Shown: positions 6,434-13,796 of the stretch, piece by piece
How positions within the stretch are numbered: the first letter of the stretch is position 1
Layout: each line of letters opens with the position of its first letter
NCBI GenBank assembly: GCA_934255105.1
Contig: CAKQNH010000040.1
Span: 1 to 13,864, forward strand
Length of the DNA: 13,864 bases
Source of the DNA: an uncultured Pirellulaceae bacterium
GTDB lineage: Bacteria; Planctomycetota; Planctomycetia; Pirellulales; Pirellulaceae
Direction of reading: 5' to 3'
The notes under the pieces: model-generated
Told to the model about the DNA's origin: nothing
The model's input: the letters and a program-made list of their open reading frames with translations, nothing else
The model's database searches: none
Made by a program: the position numbers and the translations under genes

Positions 6434-7741
6434 GTGCGTATCGCCGTTATCGGATCAGGTATAGCAGGGCTCACCTGCGCACGACTGCTGGCCGGGGAAC
6501 ATGCCGTAACCGTGTTTGAAGCCGATGGGCGGATCGGAGGGCACAGCCAGACGGTCGCAATTGATGTCGGTGGCCATTGGTTCGATGTCGATATTGGGTT
6601 CATCGTGTACAACGACCGCAACTATCCCAATTTCTCACAGATGCTAGAAGATTTGCACGTCGAAACGCAGCCCACCTCGATGAGCTTTAGCGTTCGCTGC
6701 GATCGGACTGGCGTCGAGTACTGCGGCACTTCCATCGGCAGTCTCTTTGCTCAGCGGCGGAACGCTTTGCGGCCCTCCTTTCTGCGGATGCTGCTGGATA
6801 TCGCTCGCTTCAATCGCACTGGCTCGCTGGATCTTGACCGTCTATCGCCCGAAAAAACCGTAGCCGACTATCTAAGCGAGGGGAGGTATTCGCGGGCCTT
6901 CGGTGAGCAGTATTTGTTGCCGATGGGTGCGGCGATTTGGTCCTGCCCGCGAGCTTCTTTTGCAGAGTTTCCGATCCGCTTCATTCTAGAGTTCTTTCAC
7001 CAGCATGGTCTGCTGAGCCTGACCGATCGACCCGTGTGGCGGACAGTCGTCGGCGGCTCGCAGCGGTATGTCGCCAAGCTAGTCGAGCCGTTTAGAGATC
7101 GGATTCGGTTGAGCTGCCCCGTCCGCTCGGTTCGTCGATTGGAACAAGAGGTACAAATCGCTCATGCCGAAGGGGTGGACTACTTCGATGAAGTGGTCTT
7201 CGCCTGCCATAGCGATCAAGCCCTGCGGATGTTGGACGATGCAGACAAGTTGGAGATAGAGCTACTGTCCGCCTTCCCGTACGGTGACAATCGAGCAGTG
7301 CTGCATACGGACGAGTCGGTTTTGCCACGCCGCCGCCGGGCTTGGGCCAGTTGGAATTACCACATCGGTCGCGACATCGAGACTCAGCCTACAGTTACGT
7401 ACAACATGAATCTGTTGCAGAGAATCTCGTCGTCAAAGACTATCTGCTTGACGCTGAATCCAAACCAATCAATTGACCCAGCCAGCATCCTGGGCGAGTA
7501 TCACTACTCGCATCCGCTGTTTACTACCTCGCGGGCTGCCATCCAAAGCAGACATGATGAAGTCCTGCGTCGCCGTCGGACCTCTTTCTGTGGGGCTTAC
7601 TGGCGCAATGGTTTTCATGAAGATGGCGTCGTGAGCGGGCTGGCTGTCTGTCGCAAGTTTGGGATACCCGGATGGACATCACAGACAACCACCTCCGATC
7701 GCTTGATGGCTGCTACGCCAGGCGGGAGCGAAAGCCGATGA
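6434..7741 (+). CDS. FAD-dependent oxidoreductase (flavin amine oxidase-like) of the DUF1365/CFA cluster
   Basis: A 435-residue flavoprotein. The N-terminus has the dinucleotide-binding fold GSGIAGL (7-13), the ribose-binding acid in VFEAD (27-31), and RIGGH (33-37), as in amine-oxidase-like and phytoene-desaturase-like enzymes. The C-terminus has YWRNGFHEDGVVSGL, the family's second FAD-contact motif. This family is the usual partner of DUF1365 and CFA-like methyltransferase genes, and relatives are implicated in making methyl-branched or furan fatty acids, where a flavoprotein reduces or oxidises an acyl chain. Start is GTG 6434, with no better upstream choice. It overlaps the DUF1365 gene by ATGA (7738-7741), so the two are probably translationally coupled. 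Acting on a membrane-lipid acyl chain is inferred from family and context. Confidence 0.92.
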   Translation: MRIAVIGSGIAGLTCARLLAGEHAVTVFEADGRIGGHSQTVAIDVGGHWFDVDIGFIVYNDRNYPNFSQMLEDLHVETQPTSMSFSVRCDRTGVEYCGTSIGSLFAQRRNALRPSFLRMLLDIARFNRTGSLDLDRLSPEKTVADYLSEGRYSRAFGEQYLLPMGAAIWSCPRASFAEFPIRFILEFFHQHGLLSLTDRPVWRTVVGGSQRYVAKLVEPFRDRIRLSCPVRSVRRLEQEVQIAHAEGVDYFDEVVFACHSDQALRMLDDADKLEIELLSAFPYGDNRAVLHTDESVLPRRRRAWASWNYHIGRDIETQPTVTYNMNLLQRISSSKTICLTLNPNQSIDPASILGEYHYSHPLFTTSRAAIQSRHDEVLRRRRTSFCGAYWRNGFHEDGVVSGLAVCRKFGIPGWTSQTTTSDRLMAATPGGSESR

Positions 7742-8490
7742 AAGTAAAGCAAAGCTGTTTGTACACGGGCTTAGTCCGCCATCGCCGCTACCGACCGACA
7801 CCGCACGAATTTCGCCAGCGTCTTTTTATGTTCTATTTGGATCTGGCTGAGATCGACACCATTTTCAGTCGCCCACTGCTACTCTCCAAAAGCCGCTTCA
7901 GCTTGGTGCGGTTTCATCGTGCGGATTACTTGGGTGATCCACAGCAGTCGCTGGCCGAAACGGTGCGCCAGACGGTGCGAGCGAGTGTCGGTGTCGAGTT
8001 CGCTGGCCCCATCCGTTTGCTAACCCAAGTGCGCTATTGCGGCTTGGCCTTCAATCCCGTTTCGCTGTACTACTGCTTTCATAGCGACGGGCAAACGCTG
8101 GCGGCTATCGTGGCCGAAGTGACCAATACTCCGTGGCGCGAACGGCACAGCTATATCATTCCATGGAATAGCGCGGGGCGAGTCATTCAGCATCGCTGCC
8201 CGAAAGCCTTTCATGTGTCACCGTTTTTGCCGATGGATATCGAATACCATTGGCGGCTGAGCCGACCTGGTAAACACCTAAGTGTGCATCTAGAGGACCA
8301 CGACGAGCAGGGGCGATTGTTCGACGCCACGCTGACACTCGATCGGCGACCGTTGACGAGTATGCAACTATCCACACAGCTAGCGCGATTTCCGTTGGCA
8401 ACGGGCCAAGTCATGCTAGGCATCTACTGGCAAGCGCTCCGCCTGTGGCTCAAAAAGATGCCCGTTTATCCACATCCAAAACCGTTATGA
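7738..8490 (+). CDS. DUF1365 family protein
   Basis: A 250-residue DUF1365 protein. Typical segments are LYTGLVRHRRYRPTPHEF near the N-terminus, RFHRADYLGDP, VRYCGLAFNPVSLYYCF, EVTNTPWRERHSY, KAFHVSPFLPM and the C-terminal KKMPVYPHP. The frame stays open upstream, but ATG 7738 is preferred: it overlaps the previous stop (ATGA), has GGGAG upstream, and begins directly at the conserved MKVKQSCLYTG. The biochemical role of the family is not established. Its almost constant pairing with the FAD oxidoreductase and CFA-like methyltransferase points to the same lipid pathway. It is separated from the next gene by 271 bp of repeat-bearing DNA, unlike the tight junction before it. Confidence 0.92.
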   Translation: MKVKQSCLYTGLVRHRRYRPTPHEFRQRLFMFYLDLAEIDTIFSRPLLLSKSRFSLVRFHRADYLGDPQQSLAETVRQTVRASVGVEFAGPIRLLTQVRYCGLAFNPVSLYYCFHSDGQTLAAIVAEVTNTPWRERHSYIIPWNSAGRVIQHRCPKAFHVSPFLPMDIEYHWRLSRPGKHLSVHLEDHDEQGRLFDATLTLDRRPLTSMQLSTQLARFPLATGQVMLGIYWQALRLWLKKMPVYPHPKPL

Positions 8491-8639
8491 GTGGCGACTT
8501 TCGCGCCTTGGCATTGAGTTTTTACGCAACGGAACTCGCAAGAGTTTCGGCAGATCCTATGAGATTTAACGCAGCGGAGCTCGCCAAGAGTTTCGGCAGA
8601 TCCTTGGTCGAGAGTCTTGGCGACTTTCGCTCCTACTGA
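8491..8639. repeat. repeat-rich insertion between DUF1365 and CFA-like genes
   Basis: Starting at the DUF1365 stop, GGCGACTTTCGC occurs at 8493-8504 and 8619-8630. Between them a roughly 45-bp unit is duplicated (about 8522-8565 and 8567-8611), containing CTCGC(C)AAGAGTTTCGGCAGATCCT with a one-base indel between copies. The right end can fold as CGAGAGTC-TTGGC-GACTTTCG. A 50-codon frame from ATG 8487 is open throughout (MSGDFRAL... to TGA 8637-8639), but the indel shifts frame between the two copies, so repeat structure rather than coding explains the sequence. It looks like a dispersed planctomycete element inserted within the operon. Confidence 0.75.
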
Positions 8640-8693
8640 AGCCTTGTGATTCTATGAATCTGCAGCCTGTTGGCGAACTTGGCACCTGAACAT

Positions 8694-8712
8694 TCTTTCG
8701 CGGAACGAAAGA
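8694..8712 (+). other. short perfect hairpin in the operon's internal spacer
   Basis: TCTTTCG and CGAAAGA form a perfect 7-bp stem around a 5-base loop (CGGAA), about 50 bases before the CFA-like start codon. No T-run follows, so it is not a convincing terminator. It might be an mRNA processing or protein-binding site. The rest of 8640-8761 shows nothing recognisable, including no clear promoter or strong ribosome-binding site. Confidence 0.4.
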
Positions 8713-8761
8713 CCACATTAAACAACCACACGATACCAAGCCCATTTTGTAAGCCAGCAAT

Positions 8762-10060
8762 ATGTCCAGTAGCATCATTACTGAACGACCAGCCTCAGCA
8801 TTAGCACCGGTCCACGAAACATTCGACGATTCGCTCGACACCACCCCTGGTTGCCGATCGACCCGACTGACATGGGTACAAGCTCTAGTTCGGCGACGAC
8901 TGCTGACTTGGTTAGCTTCGCTCAAGGGTGGACAAATTCAATTCACCGATGCTCATACACGGGCTACATTCGGGCAACTCACCGCAGAGTTGCGAGCCGA
9001 GTGGCATATCAACGATCCGCAGTTTTACAGTTACCTAGCCGCACAGGGTAGTTTAGGACTAGCTGAATCCTATTTGCGTGAGCATTGGCAAACCGACGAC
9101 TTGACGAAGTTCCTGCAGATTCTGTGTCGCAACTTGGATCGCACGACTGGGGTGGCCACGAGCTTATCTAAGGTCTTTCAACGTTTCCAGTATTTTGCAT
9201 CTCGGCTGGATCCGAATTCTCGCAACGGAAGCCGACGGCACATCGCTGCCCACTACGATCTGAGCAATCCGTTCTTCGAGCTGTTCCTGGACCCTACGCT
9301 GATGTACTCATCGGCTTGGTTTGAGAAACCGAACATGAGCCTCCACGACGCATCGCTGGCCAAGCTCGATCGCGTGTGCGGCAAACTGCAACTGCAGCCT
9401 ACCGACCGATTGCTGGAGATCGGTACGGGCTGGGGAGGATTGGCGCTGCATGCGGCAAGTCAATTTGGTTGCCACGTTACCACCACTACCATTTCGCCAG
9501 CTCAGTTCCACAAAGCCAGCGAGCGAGTGCAGCAAGCGGGGCTAAATGACAAGATTGAGCTGTTGACCGCGGACTATCGCGACCTCATCGGCCAGTTCGA
9601 TAAACTGGTTTCGATCGAGGTGATCGAAGCCATCGGCGAACGTCATCTGGACGACTTCTTTCGACAGTGCAATGCACTGCTGCGGCCAGGGGGGCGCTGC
9701 GTCATGCAAGCTATCGTGATGCCGGAGCAGCGCTATGCCGCTTACCGCCGCAACATCGACTTTATCCAAAAGTACATCTTTCCCGGTGGATTTCTGCCAT
9801 CGATCTCGGCTATTCAAAGTGCGGTGGGCCGGACATCGCAGTTTCGATTGGAATCGATCGAAGACATCTCGCCGCACTATGCAAGAACTCTGGAGCACTG
9901 GCGCCAGCGTTTTTTGGATCGTGTGGCAGACGTGCGTGCGTTGGGTTTTGATGATCGTTTTATTCGGATGTGGGAGTACTACTTATGCTACTGCGAAGCA
10001 GCCTTTCGCGAGCGAAGCGTGAGAGTTGTTCAGATTGTATGGGACAAATCGCTGACGTGA
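8762..10060 (+). CDS. cyclopropane-fatty-acid synthase-like SAM-dependent methyltransferase
   Basis: A 432-residue member of the CFA synthase/mycolic-acid methyltransferase family, which methylates double bonds of membrane phospholipid acyl chains using SAM. Seen are the N-terminal lipid-binding-type domain (about 50-125, GSLGLAESYLREHW), HYDLSNPFFELFLDP (164-178), the SAM loop LLEIGTGWGGLALH (217-230), SIEVIEAIGERH (284-295), YIFPGGFLPS (338-347) and MWEYYLCYCEAAF (403-415). Compared with E. coli Cfa, the bicarbonate-binding Cys of YSCAYW is Ser (MYSSAWF, 181-187), and the His after the LRPGG turn is Gln (VMQAI, 314-318). The Glu of the IEVIE segment and the C-terminal Tyr remain. This pattern fits CFA-like enzymes of methyl-branched or furan fatty-acid routes better than true cyclopropane synthases. 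Start is ATG 8762 with a weak ribosome-binding site. The next gene overlaps as GTGA. Confidence 0.93.
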   Translation: MSSSIITERPASALAPVHETFDDSLDTTPGCRSTRLTWVQALVRRRLLTWLASLKGGQIQFTDAHTRATFGQLTAELRAEWHINDPQFYSYLAAQGSLGLAESYLREHWQTDDLTKFLQILCRNLDRTTGVATSLSKVFQRFQYFASRLDPNSRNGSRRHIAAHYDLSNPFFELFLDPTLMYSSAWFEKPNMSLHDASLAKLDRVCGKLQLQPTDRLLEIGTGWGGLALHAASQFGCHVTTTTISPAQFHKASERVQQAGLNDKIELLTADYRDLIGQFDKLVSIEVIEAIGERHLDDFFRQCNALLRPGGRCVMQAIVMPEQRYAAYRRNIDFIQKYIFPGGFLPSISAIQSAVGRTSQFRLESIEDISPHYARTLEHWRQRFLDRVADVRALGFDDRFIRMWEYYLCYCEAAFRERSVRVVQIVWDKSLT

Positions 10061-11121
10061 ATCCATCGCCGAATCGATCCAAAGCTATGCCCAAGCGGCT
10101 CTTCGCGCGTCTATCCAACGCTGCCGAAATGGGCCGCCTGCCCGACTGGATGGTGCGGCTTGGCATCCGTCGATTGTTAAGTAAACGCCAGCGAGAACTG
10201 AGTGCACAACAACCGGCCGATGCGACTACGCAGTTGCTCCAAGCCGTGGCTTCACAACCGATCGCGGTTGCTACCGACCAAGCCAATGAGCAACACTACG
10301 AACTGCCCGCCGAATTCTTCGCCAGCGTGCTGGGGCCGCGACTGAAATACAGTTGTTGCTACTGGCATCCGCAGACAACGACTCTGGCTGCCGCCGAGCA
10401 AGCCGCGCTCGAAATCACCGCGCAGCATGCCGATTTGCAGGATGGCATGGACATCTTAGAGCTGGGCTGTGGCTGGGGTTCGCTGTCGCTGTGGATGGCG
10501 GAGAGGTTCCCCCGCAGTCGCATCGTGTCCGTTTCCAATTCGCACTCGCAGCGACGTTTTATCTTGGAACAAGCTCGCCAGCGCGGTAGCGGCAACCTAC
10601 GCGTGCTAACGGCTGATGTGAACAACTTGCACATCGCTGAGACATTTGATCGAGTTGTCTCGGTAGAGATGTTTGAGCACGTGCGCAACCACCAACGACT
10701 GATGCATCATATCGACGACTGGTTGCGGCCCGGCGGAGCACTGTTCGTCCATGTCTTTTGCCACCACAGCACGCCCTATCTGTTTGACAGCACCGGCGAC
10801 CAGGATTGGATGGGGCGATATTTTTTTACCGGTGGCATGATGCCCAGCCAGGATTGGCTGCCGCGCTGCAGTGGACCGCTCCAGTTGACGAACCAGTGGT
10901 CATGGAATGGAATGCACTACGCCAAAACCTGTCGCGCTTGGCTGGCCAATATGGATGCGGCCGGCGAAACGCTGCAACCGCTGTGGGGCAAAACCTACGG
11001 GCGTCCACACGCCCGTCGTTGGCACAATCGCTGGCGGATGTTCTTCATGGCTTGCGAGGAGCTATTTGCCGCCGATCATGGCCAGCAGTGGTACGTTTCT
11101 CATTACCTATTTCAAAAGTGA
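10057..11121 (+). CDS. second CFA-superfamily methyltransferase, coclaurine N-methyltransferase-like
   Basis: A 354-residue class I SAM methyltransferase related to CFA synthase but closer in motif style to the coclaurine-N-methyltransferase branch. Seen are EQHYELPAEFF (78-88), YSCCYW (98-103), ILELGCGWGSLSLWMAERFP (133-152), VSNSHSQRRFI (159-169), VVSVEMFEHVRN (200-211), LFVHVFCH (229-236), DWMGRYFFTGGMMPS (250-264) and a C-terminus RWRMFFMACEELF...YVSHYLFQK (325-354). It keeps the Cys, Glu and His of the bicarbonate site but has Phe where Cfa has the C-terminal Tyr. It lacks the N-terminal lipid-binding domain of Cfa. GTG 10057 gives a GTGA overlap with the previous stop; ATG 10039 and ATG 10087 are alternatives. 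Substrate unknown: a lipid acyl chain or a small amine are both possible. Confidence 0.9.
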   Translation: MNPSPNRSKAMPKRLFARLSNAAEMGRLPDWMVRLGIRRLLSKRQRELSAQQPADATTQLLQAVASQPIAVATDQANEQHYELPAEFFASVLGPRLKYSCCYWHPQTTTLAAAEQAALEITAQHADLQDGMDILELGCGWGSLSLWMAERFPRSRIVSVSNSHSQRRFILEQARQRGSGNLRVLTADVNNLHIAETFDRVVSVEMFEHVRNHQRLMHHIDDWLRPGGALFVHVFCHHSTPYLFDSTGDQDWMGRYFFTGGMMPSQDWLPRCSGPLQLTNQWSWNGMHYAKTCRAWLANMDAAGETLQPLWGKTYGRPHARRWHNRWRMFFMACEELFAADHGQQWYVSHYLFQK

Positions 11122-11900
11122 GCGAGCCAATGTTTAACGGTCTGATGGCTTGCAGTGCAGTGATTAGCATCCTGATGTTGGGTGTCTGGTTGCTCAGTCT
11201 GTACCTTAAAGACGTCAGTGTGGTCGACATCGCTTGGGGACTGGGATTCGTGCTGCTCGCTTGGACGAGCTATCTCCTGCGGGCTGGTTCCGGCGACAGT
11301 TTGCTGATCCCACTGCTAGTGACCCTATGGGGGCTACGGCTGAGCGGATACTTGGCTTGGCGCAATCACGGCACGCCCGAGGATCCTCGCTATCAAAAGA
11401 TGCGTGCCCACTGGGGTGATGCATTCCCATCGATCAGTTTGCTGACGGTCTTCGGCGCTCAGGCGGTCGTGATGTGGATCGTTTCACTCCCAGTCCAGAC
11501 GGTCTATGGCGGAGCCGACGAAGGTCGCTTGTGGCTGAGAATCGTTGGCACGGTAGTATTTGCAGTAGGACTGGTATTTGAATCAGTTGGAGACTGGCAG
11601 CTAGCGCGATTCAAAGCCGATGCCAACAATCAAGGCAAAGTGCTCGATCGCGGGCTGTGGCGATTTACCCGACATCCGAATTACTTTGGTGACTTCTTAG
11701 TTTGGTGGGGGATATTTCTGGCCGCTGTAGCCCACAGCCAACAGTGGTGGACAGTAATTGGCCCCATCGTCATGTCCGTTTTCTTGATGCGCATCTCAGG
11801 TGTGACACTGCTGGAATCATCGCTTAAGAAAAGCAAGCCCGGATACCAGGCTTATATCGACCGAACCAACGCCGTCTTTCCCGGCCCACCGACCGACTGA
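11118..11900 (+). CDS. DUF1295 family membrane protein (steroid 5-alpha-reductase-like)
   Basis: A 260-residue integral membrane protein of the DUF1295 family, related to steroid 5-alpha-reductases and isoprenylcysteine methyltransferases. It has about six hydrophobic segments (roughly 10-30, 37-55, 60-80, 108-128, 140-160, 190-225), the N-terminal SVVDIAWGLGF (34-44), and the C-terminal cofactor-site signature GLWRFTRHPNYFGDFLVWWG (179-198). This family often ends the FAD oxidoreductase/DUF1365/CFA operons, consistent with reducing a lipid double bond using NADPH, though that is unproven. The start GTG 11118 overlaps the preceding TGA as GTGA; ATG 11130 is an alternative with a similar upstream context. 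The open frame continues far upstream antiphase to the methyltransferase, but that part is a shadow. Confidence 0.92.
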   Translation: MSEPMFNGLMACSAVISILMLGVWLLSLYLKDVSVVDIAWGLGFVLLAWTSYLLRAGSGDSLLIPLLVTLWGLRLSGYLAWRNHGTPEDPRYQKMRAHWGDAFPSISLLTVFGAQAVVMWIVSLPVQTVYGGADEGRLWLRIVGTVVFAVGLVFESVGDWQLARFKADANNQGKVLDRGLWRFTRHPNYFGDFLVWWGIFLAAVAHSQQWWTVIGPIVMSVFLMRISGVTLLESSLKKSKPGYQAYIDRTNAVFPGPPTD

Positions 11901-11917
11901 TCGAGCCGCGAGCTCGA
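11901..11917 (+). terminator. short GC-rich hairpin at the end of the lipid operon
   Basis: TCGAGC and GCTCGA form a perfect 6-bp stem around CGCGA, beginning immediately after the DUF1295 stop codon. No T-run follows, so intrinsic termination is uncertain; read-through would reach the larger hairpin at 12016-12079. Confidence 0.4.
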
Positions 11918-11929
11918 CAGATAAGAGGT

Positions 11930-11952
11930 TTGGTAAGCTTCCAGCTTGCCAA
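11930..11952. repeat. single copy of the AAGCT-TCC-AGCTT palindrome
   Basis: GGTAAGCT-TCC-AGCTTGCC, flanked by TT and AA, is a near-perfect palindrome with the same core as the 27-bp array at 1-163. It lies in the non-coding spacer after the lipid operon, showing that the core is a dispersed element. The rest of 11953-12015 shows nothing recognisable. Confidence 0.85.
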
Positions 11953-12015
11953 CTCGAAACCATTCGGGAAACGGAAGCTCCAGCCCCAGGCTGTCCGTCG
12001 TAGTACAAAAGAGTG

Positions 12016-12079
12016 TGGTAGGAATATGGAGGTAGGAAAATGGGAGGCCAGGTATCTTCCTACCTCCATGTTCCTACCA
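12016..12079. repeat. long hairpin between convergent genes, 23-bp arms
   Basis: Arms 12016-12038 and 12057-12079 are complementary at 22 of 23 positions (one T/C difference) around an 18-base loop. The arms contain GGAGGTAGGAA and its complement. It lies between the convergent DUF1295 and sulfatase stops, so it could act as a two-way terminator or barrier, but there are no T-runs. It may instead be a dispersed palindromic element like the others in this genome. It ends 23 bases from the sulfatase stop codon. Confidence 0.85.
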
Positions 12080-12102
12080 ATCTCCGAGCTAGTTGCCCGG
12101 CG

Positions 12103-13488
12103 TTACTTGGCCTCAATCTCAGCCTGATACTGGGAGTGGATAGCATGCAGCTCAGCCGCTATGTCGGCGTGTTTGACGGCCAAATTCTCAGTCTCGCCGA
12201 TGTCTTCCTTCAGATTCGCCAAAAACAGTTGATCTTGTTTGGCAAACGCATTGGGCTGGCGCGGATCTTGAGGGTTGCCCAGCAGTTTCCAGTCCCCTTG
12301 GCGGACTGCCCACTGAGCATTCGGGCCACGTCCGAGCAGCCAGTACAGGTGTTCATGTGGGCTCGGCTGGTCCCCTGATTCGATTACCGACCGGATGCTC
12401 TTGCCGTCGAGCGCGGCGGTGGGTGAGCAGCCCGCATAATCTGCAATCGTCGGCAGCCAGTCGCAGCCGAACACCGCTTGATCTCGCGTTTCGCCGGCGG
12501 GAATTGTGCCTGGCCACGACACGACCGCAGGCACTCGAATTCCACCTTCGAACAGGCTCGCCTTACATCCGCGGTATGGTCCCGGATTGCCACCTCCTCC
12601 GAACGTTCGCTCTTCAACGCTATGGCCATGGTCCGATTGATACACGATGAGAGTATTGTCGCGCAGACCCAGCGATTCGACGTGGCTGACAATGTCTCCC
12701 ATCAATTCGTCGGCCGTGCTCAACAGGGCCGCGTATCGCTGTCGCCGCGGGTCTTCGATGCGCTGTTGGTAGTACTCACGCCATTTCTGGCTCCCCTGCA
12801 GCGGGTAATGCGGCCAATTGATCGCCATGTATACAAAAAAAGGCTGCTCCGGTTCTTGCTGCTGTTGGCTGATAAATTGCTTGCAGTAGTCGCGCATCAA
12901 ATCGCCAAAGTACTCACCATCGCGATGGACCTGCGATCCGTTGAGCCATAGGTCATGGCGATTCGGGCCGCTCCAGTAGAAGAAGTGCGAATAGTTGTCG
13001 ATGCAGCCTTGCATGTGTCCAAATGAAAAATCGAAACCCTGCCCATTGGGACGCGTTTCCACTTGATGTCCAAGGTGCCATTTACCGATGTGAGCCGTGC
13101 GATAGCCGCTCGCTTGCAGCATGTCGGCGATTGTGACCTCCTTATGCGGCAGCCCCTCGGTCCCTTCGGCACCGGCCACATTGCTGGGCACACCCGCGCG
13201 AGCTGGGAAGCGTCCAGTCATCAATCCAGCCCGCGATGCAGAACAGATGGCCGACGGCGCGTACATCTGCGTAAACCGCACTCCGGTCCTGGCGAGTTCG
13301 TCGATGGTCGGCGTCGCTAAGTCATGTGAACCATAGCAGTTCGCATCCAGCGAGCCTTGATCATCGGTATAGAAGACGATGACGTTTGGTCGCTTCGTTG
13401 GCTCAGACGATGTACCAGCGTCCTCCGCCAACGCGCGCGTCGCCATCAGGAAAACGAGACTCAGGATCGGTAGGGCTAAACGCAACAT
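12103..13488 (-). CDS. secreted sulfatase (arylsulfatase type, formylglycine-dependent)
   Basis: A 461-residue type I sulfatase that hydrolyses sulfate esters, most likely from sulfated polysaccharides given how often planctomycetes use them. From ATG 13486-13488 the protein starts MLRLALPILSLVFLMATRALA-ED, a signal peptide, so it is periplasmic or secreted. The metal site begins PNVIVFYTDDQG (34-45). The activation motif is CSASR (82-86), a C-x-A-x-R form whose Cys82 would become formylglycine, followed by AGLMTGR. GKWHLG (135-140), SDHG (285-288) and Lys309 are further active-site positions. A GTG at 13530 would add 14 residues before the signal peptide; I prefer the ATG. It is convergent with the lipid operon and appears independent of it. 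The substrate cannot be told from sequence. Confidence 0.93.
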   Translation of the reverse strand: MLRLALPILSLVFLMATRALAEDAGTSSEPTKRPNVIVFYTDDQGSLDANCYGSHDLATPTIDELARTGVRFTQMYAPSAICSASRAGLMTGRFPARAGVPSNVAGAEGTEGLPHKEVTIADMLQASGYRTAHIGKWHLGHQVETRPNGQGFDFSFGHMQGCIDNYSHFFYWSGPNRHDLWLNGSQVHRDGEYFGDLMRDYCKQFISQQQQEPEQPFFVYMAINWPHYPLQGSQKWREYYQQRIEDPRRQRYAALLSTADELMGDIVSHVESLGLRDNTLIVYQSDHGHSVEERTFGGGGNPGPYRGCKASLFEGGIRVPAVVSWPGTIPAGETRDQAVFGCDWLPTIADYAGCSPTAALDGKSIRSVIESGDQPSPHEHLYWLLGRGPNAQWAVRQGDWKLLGNPQDPRQPNAFAKQDQLFLANLKEDIGETENLAVKHADIAAELHAIHSQYQAEIEAK

Positions 13489-13796
13489 ATTCCAGGCTCT
13501 CTTCGCTTGTAGAAAACTAATGCGGGACACTGACCATCATACCGCCCATTTTGCCGTTAGCCCTAACTTGAACGGCCAAAACAGCCTTACCCACTGGCAT
13601 AACTGGAGTTTCGTCAAATCGACATGCGGAAACCGTTGCACGAATTTGAAATCCGTATTCAAGCAAAATCCAGAATCGCTTAGGCTTTCATCATTCAATG
13701 CGGGGAAGTTGCTTGATGTTTCAGATCCGTTGTTCGACTAAGATGGTGGCTGGATTACTGGCTTTCGTTTTTCACTTGGTGAGGTTGGATTTCGCA
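13489..13796. other. spacer between divergent genes, no gene recognised
   Basis: This stretch should hold the promoters of the sulfatase (-) and of the gene at the right edge (+). An open plus-strand frame covers it (13379-13741) but runs mostly antisense to the sulfatase signal-peptide region and has no recognisable protein features. No convincing promoter pair, palindrome or copy of the window's repeat families was found. Confidence 0.5.

Noticed and set aside
7672..7737. Upstream start for the DUF1365 protein
   Set aside because: It overlaps the FAD oxidoreductase C-terminus and adds residues before the conserved family start; ATG 7738 has an ATGA overlap and GGGAG upstream.
8445..8639. 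Small protein gene between DUF1365 and the CFA-like gene
   Set aside because: The frame is open, but its sequence is made of duplicated repeat units that differ by a one-base indel, so there is no conserved reading frame between copies.
10806..11117. N-terminal extension of the DUF1295 protein
   Set aside because: It overlaps the conserved C-terminal half of the second methyltransferase in another frame; the DUF1295 homology begins near GTG 11118/ATG 11130.
13379..13741. 120-codon plus-strand ORF near the right edge
   Set aside because: Half of it is antisense to the sulfatase N-terminus, with no protein features or ribosome-binding site.
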